Both the position numbers and the translations under genes were made by a program. The notes below the pieces were generated by a model, which had not been told where the DNA came from, did no database searches, and saw only the letters and a program-made list of their open reading frames with translations. Below, in pieces: positions 63,417-64,000 of a stretch of DNA of 64,000 nt (the first letter of the stretch is position 1; each line of letters begins with the position of its first letter). Source of the DNA: Lysobacter sp. Root76 (GTDB lineage Bacteria; Pseudomonadota; Gammaproteobacteria; Xanthomonadales; Xanthomonadaceae); contig NZ_LMIK01000001.1 of the NCBI RefSeq assembly GCF_001428685.1, forward strand, positions 228,550-292,549. Reading direction: 5' to 3'.

Positions 63417-63546
63417 GCGTTGCGATTTTCCCGTTCAGGCTGCTGAGGGTGCCGGTCCACGGTCCGTGGCGGAACCCGGCCTAGCGGATCAGTTTAGCGC
63501 AGCCAGGTTTGGGCCAGGCAGGAGCGGTTCGCGGAACCGCCCGGAC

Positions 63547-64000
63547 TCAGGCCAGGCCGTCCAGCGCCTGTCGCAGCGGCCTCAGGAATGCAGCGGCGGC
63601 CGCAGCCGCGGCCTCAGCGGCGGCGGCCGCACCCTCGGAATGGGTCGCGGCGATCGCCGCGACCAGGGCGCTGCCCACCACCACGCCCTCGGCCTCGCGC
63701 GCCATCGCGGCCGCGCTGGCGGCGTCCTTGATGCCGAAACCGGCCACCACCGGCACCCGGCTGCGCTGGCGGATCTCGGCCAGGCGCTGGTTGGCGGCGG
63801 CCGCGTCGAGGCGGTCGGCGCCGGTCACGCCGGCGAAGCTGACGTAATAGAGGTAGCCCTGGGCATCGTCGCAGAGCAGCGCCAGACGCTGATCGGTGGT
63901 GGTCGGCGAGGCCAGCAGGATCAGTTGCAGGCCGGCGGCGGCGAAGGCGGCGCGCAGTTCGGCGGCTTCCTCCGGCGGCAGGTCGACCAGCAGTACGCCG
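63547..64000 (-). CDS. trpA: tryptophan synthase alpha subunit (3' part)
   Basis: Only the C-terminal ~150 residues are in the window; the gene continues past base 64000. G-V-L-L-V-D-L-P-P-E-E, I-L-L-A-S-P-T-T-T, G-Y-L-Y-Y-V-S-F-A-G-V-T-G-A and V-A-G-F-G-I-K are diagnostic for TrpA, which cleaves indole-3-glycerol phosphate. After the TIM barrel comes an extra Ala-rich stretch (AAAAAEAAAAAAAAFLRPLR) instead of a shorter normal end. Confidence 0.93.
   Translation of the reverse strand, partial: GVLLVDLPPEEAAELRAAFAAAGLQLILLASPTTTDQRLALLCDDAQGYLYYVSFAGVTGADRLDAAAANQRLAEIRQRSRVPVVAGFGIKDAASAAAMAREAEGVVVGSALVAAIAATHSEGAAAAAEAAAAAAAAFLRPLRQALDGLA

Overview
The window comes from a high-GC gammaproteobacterium of the Xanthomonadaceae, most likely Lysobacter or a close relative. 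Three things support this: the conserved order tpiA-secG-tRNA-Leu-nuoA..N followed by tRNA-fMet-rimP-nusA-infB-rbfA-truB-rpsO-pnp; a class III (phaE/phaC) polyhydroxyalkanoate synthase; and many intergenic palindromes with the core GGAGCGGCGTAAGCCGC, a REP-like family common in this group. No database search was possible, so the genus is an inference.

Layout. 1-1055: end of a cupin dioxygenase-like gene, a small membrane protein and tRNA-Leu(CAA). 1056-4862: a small cargo block (TetR + SDR, a CHMI-type isomerase, a lipocalin-like protein, LysR). It runs from the tRNA-Leu 3' end to a decayed copy of that 3' end plus its terminator, so it looks like an old tRNA-targeted insertion. 4880-9123: DUF1800/DUF1501 pair (the second Tat-exported) and an NRDE/TANGO2-like gene. 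9541-11372: PspC, a membrane protein with an HExxH motif, a YfeK-like protein and a lipoprotein SGNH hydrolase. 11478-29329: a metabolic neighbourhood with phaC, phaE, pssA, a 3-hydroxybutyrate oligomer hydrolase, a LuxR-type regulator, an SSS-transporter/hybrid histidine kinase (CrbS/CrbR-like pair), a TonB receptor, a GntP-type permease, an alpha/beta hydrolase and a second TonB receptor. 29470-30537: a DUF5671-like membrane protein.

30827-41441 (minus strand) is the translation/transcription housekeeping operon from tRNA-fMet to pnp, with one secreted protein of unknown function between truB and rpsO. 41586-56598 is the complete 14-gene complex I (nuo) operon, preceded by tRNA-Leu(GAG), secG and tpiA. 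58365-60137 holds an SDR, a DNA-deoxyinosine glycosylase and a repeat array. 60138-64000 holds a 2-oxoglutarate/Fe(II)-type oxygenase, glmM, accD and the 3' part of trpA.

Most interesting idea. A 13-bp sequence, GTAC[T/C]TTCG[T/G]ACA, sits in the divergent promoter between the 3HB-oligomer hydrolase and the LuxR-type regulator, and again in the divergent promoter between the TonB receptor and the GntP permease. With the phaEC genes and the CrbS-like sensor this suggests a co-regulated scavenging locus for 3-hydroxybutyrate oligomers: outer-membrane uptake, periplasmic hydrolysis, inner-membrane import, repolymerisation. This is a hypothesis from gene content and the shared motif. Other notable items are a secreted peptide with mirror-symmetric cysteine spacing (3-6-9-6-3), a histone-like tail on PhaE, and a His-rich loop in NuoL.
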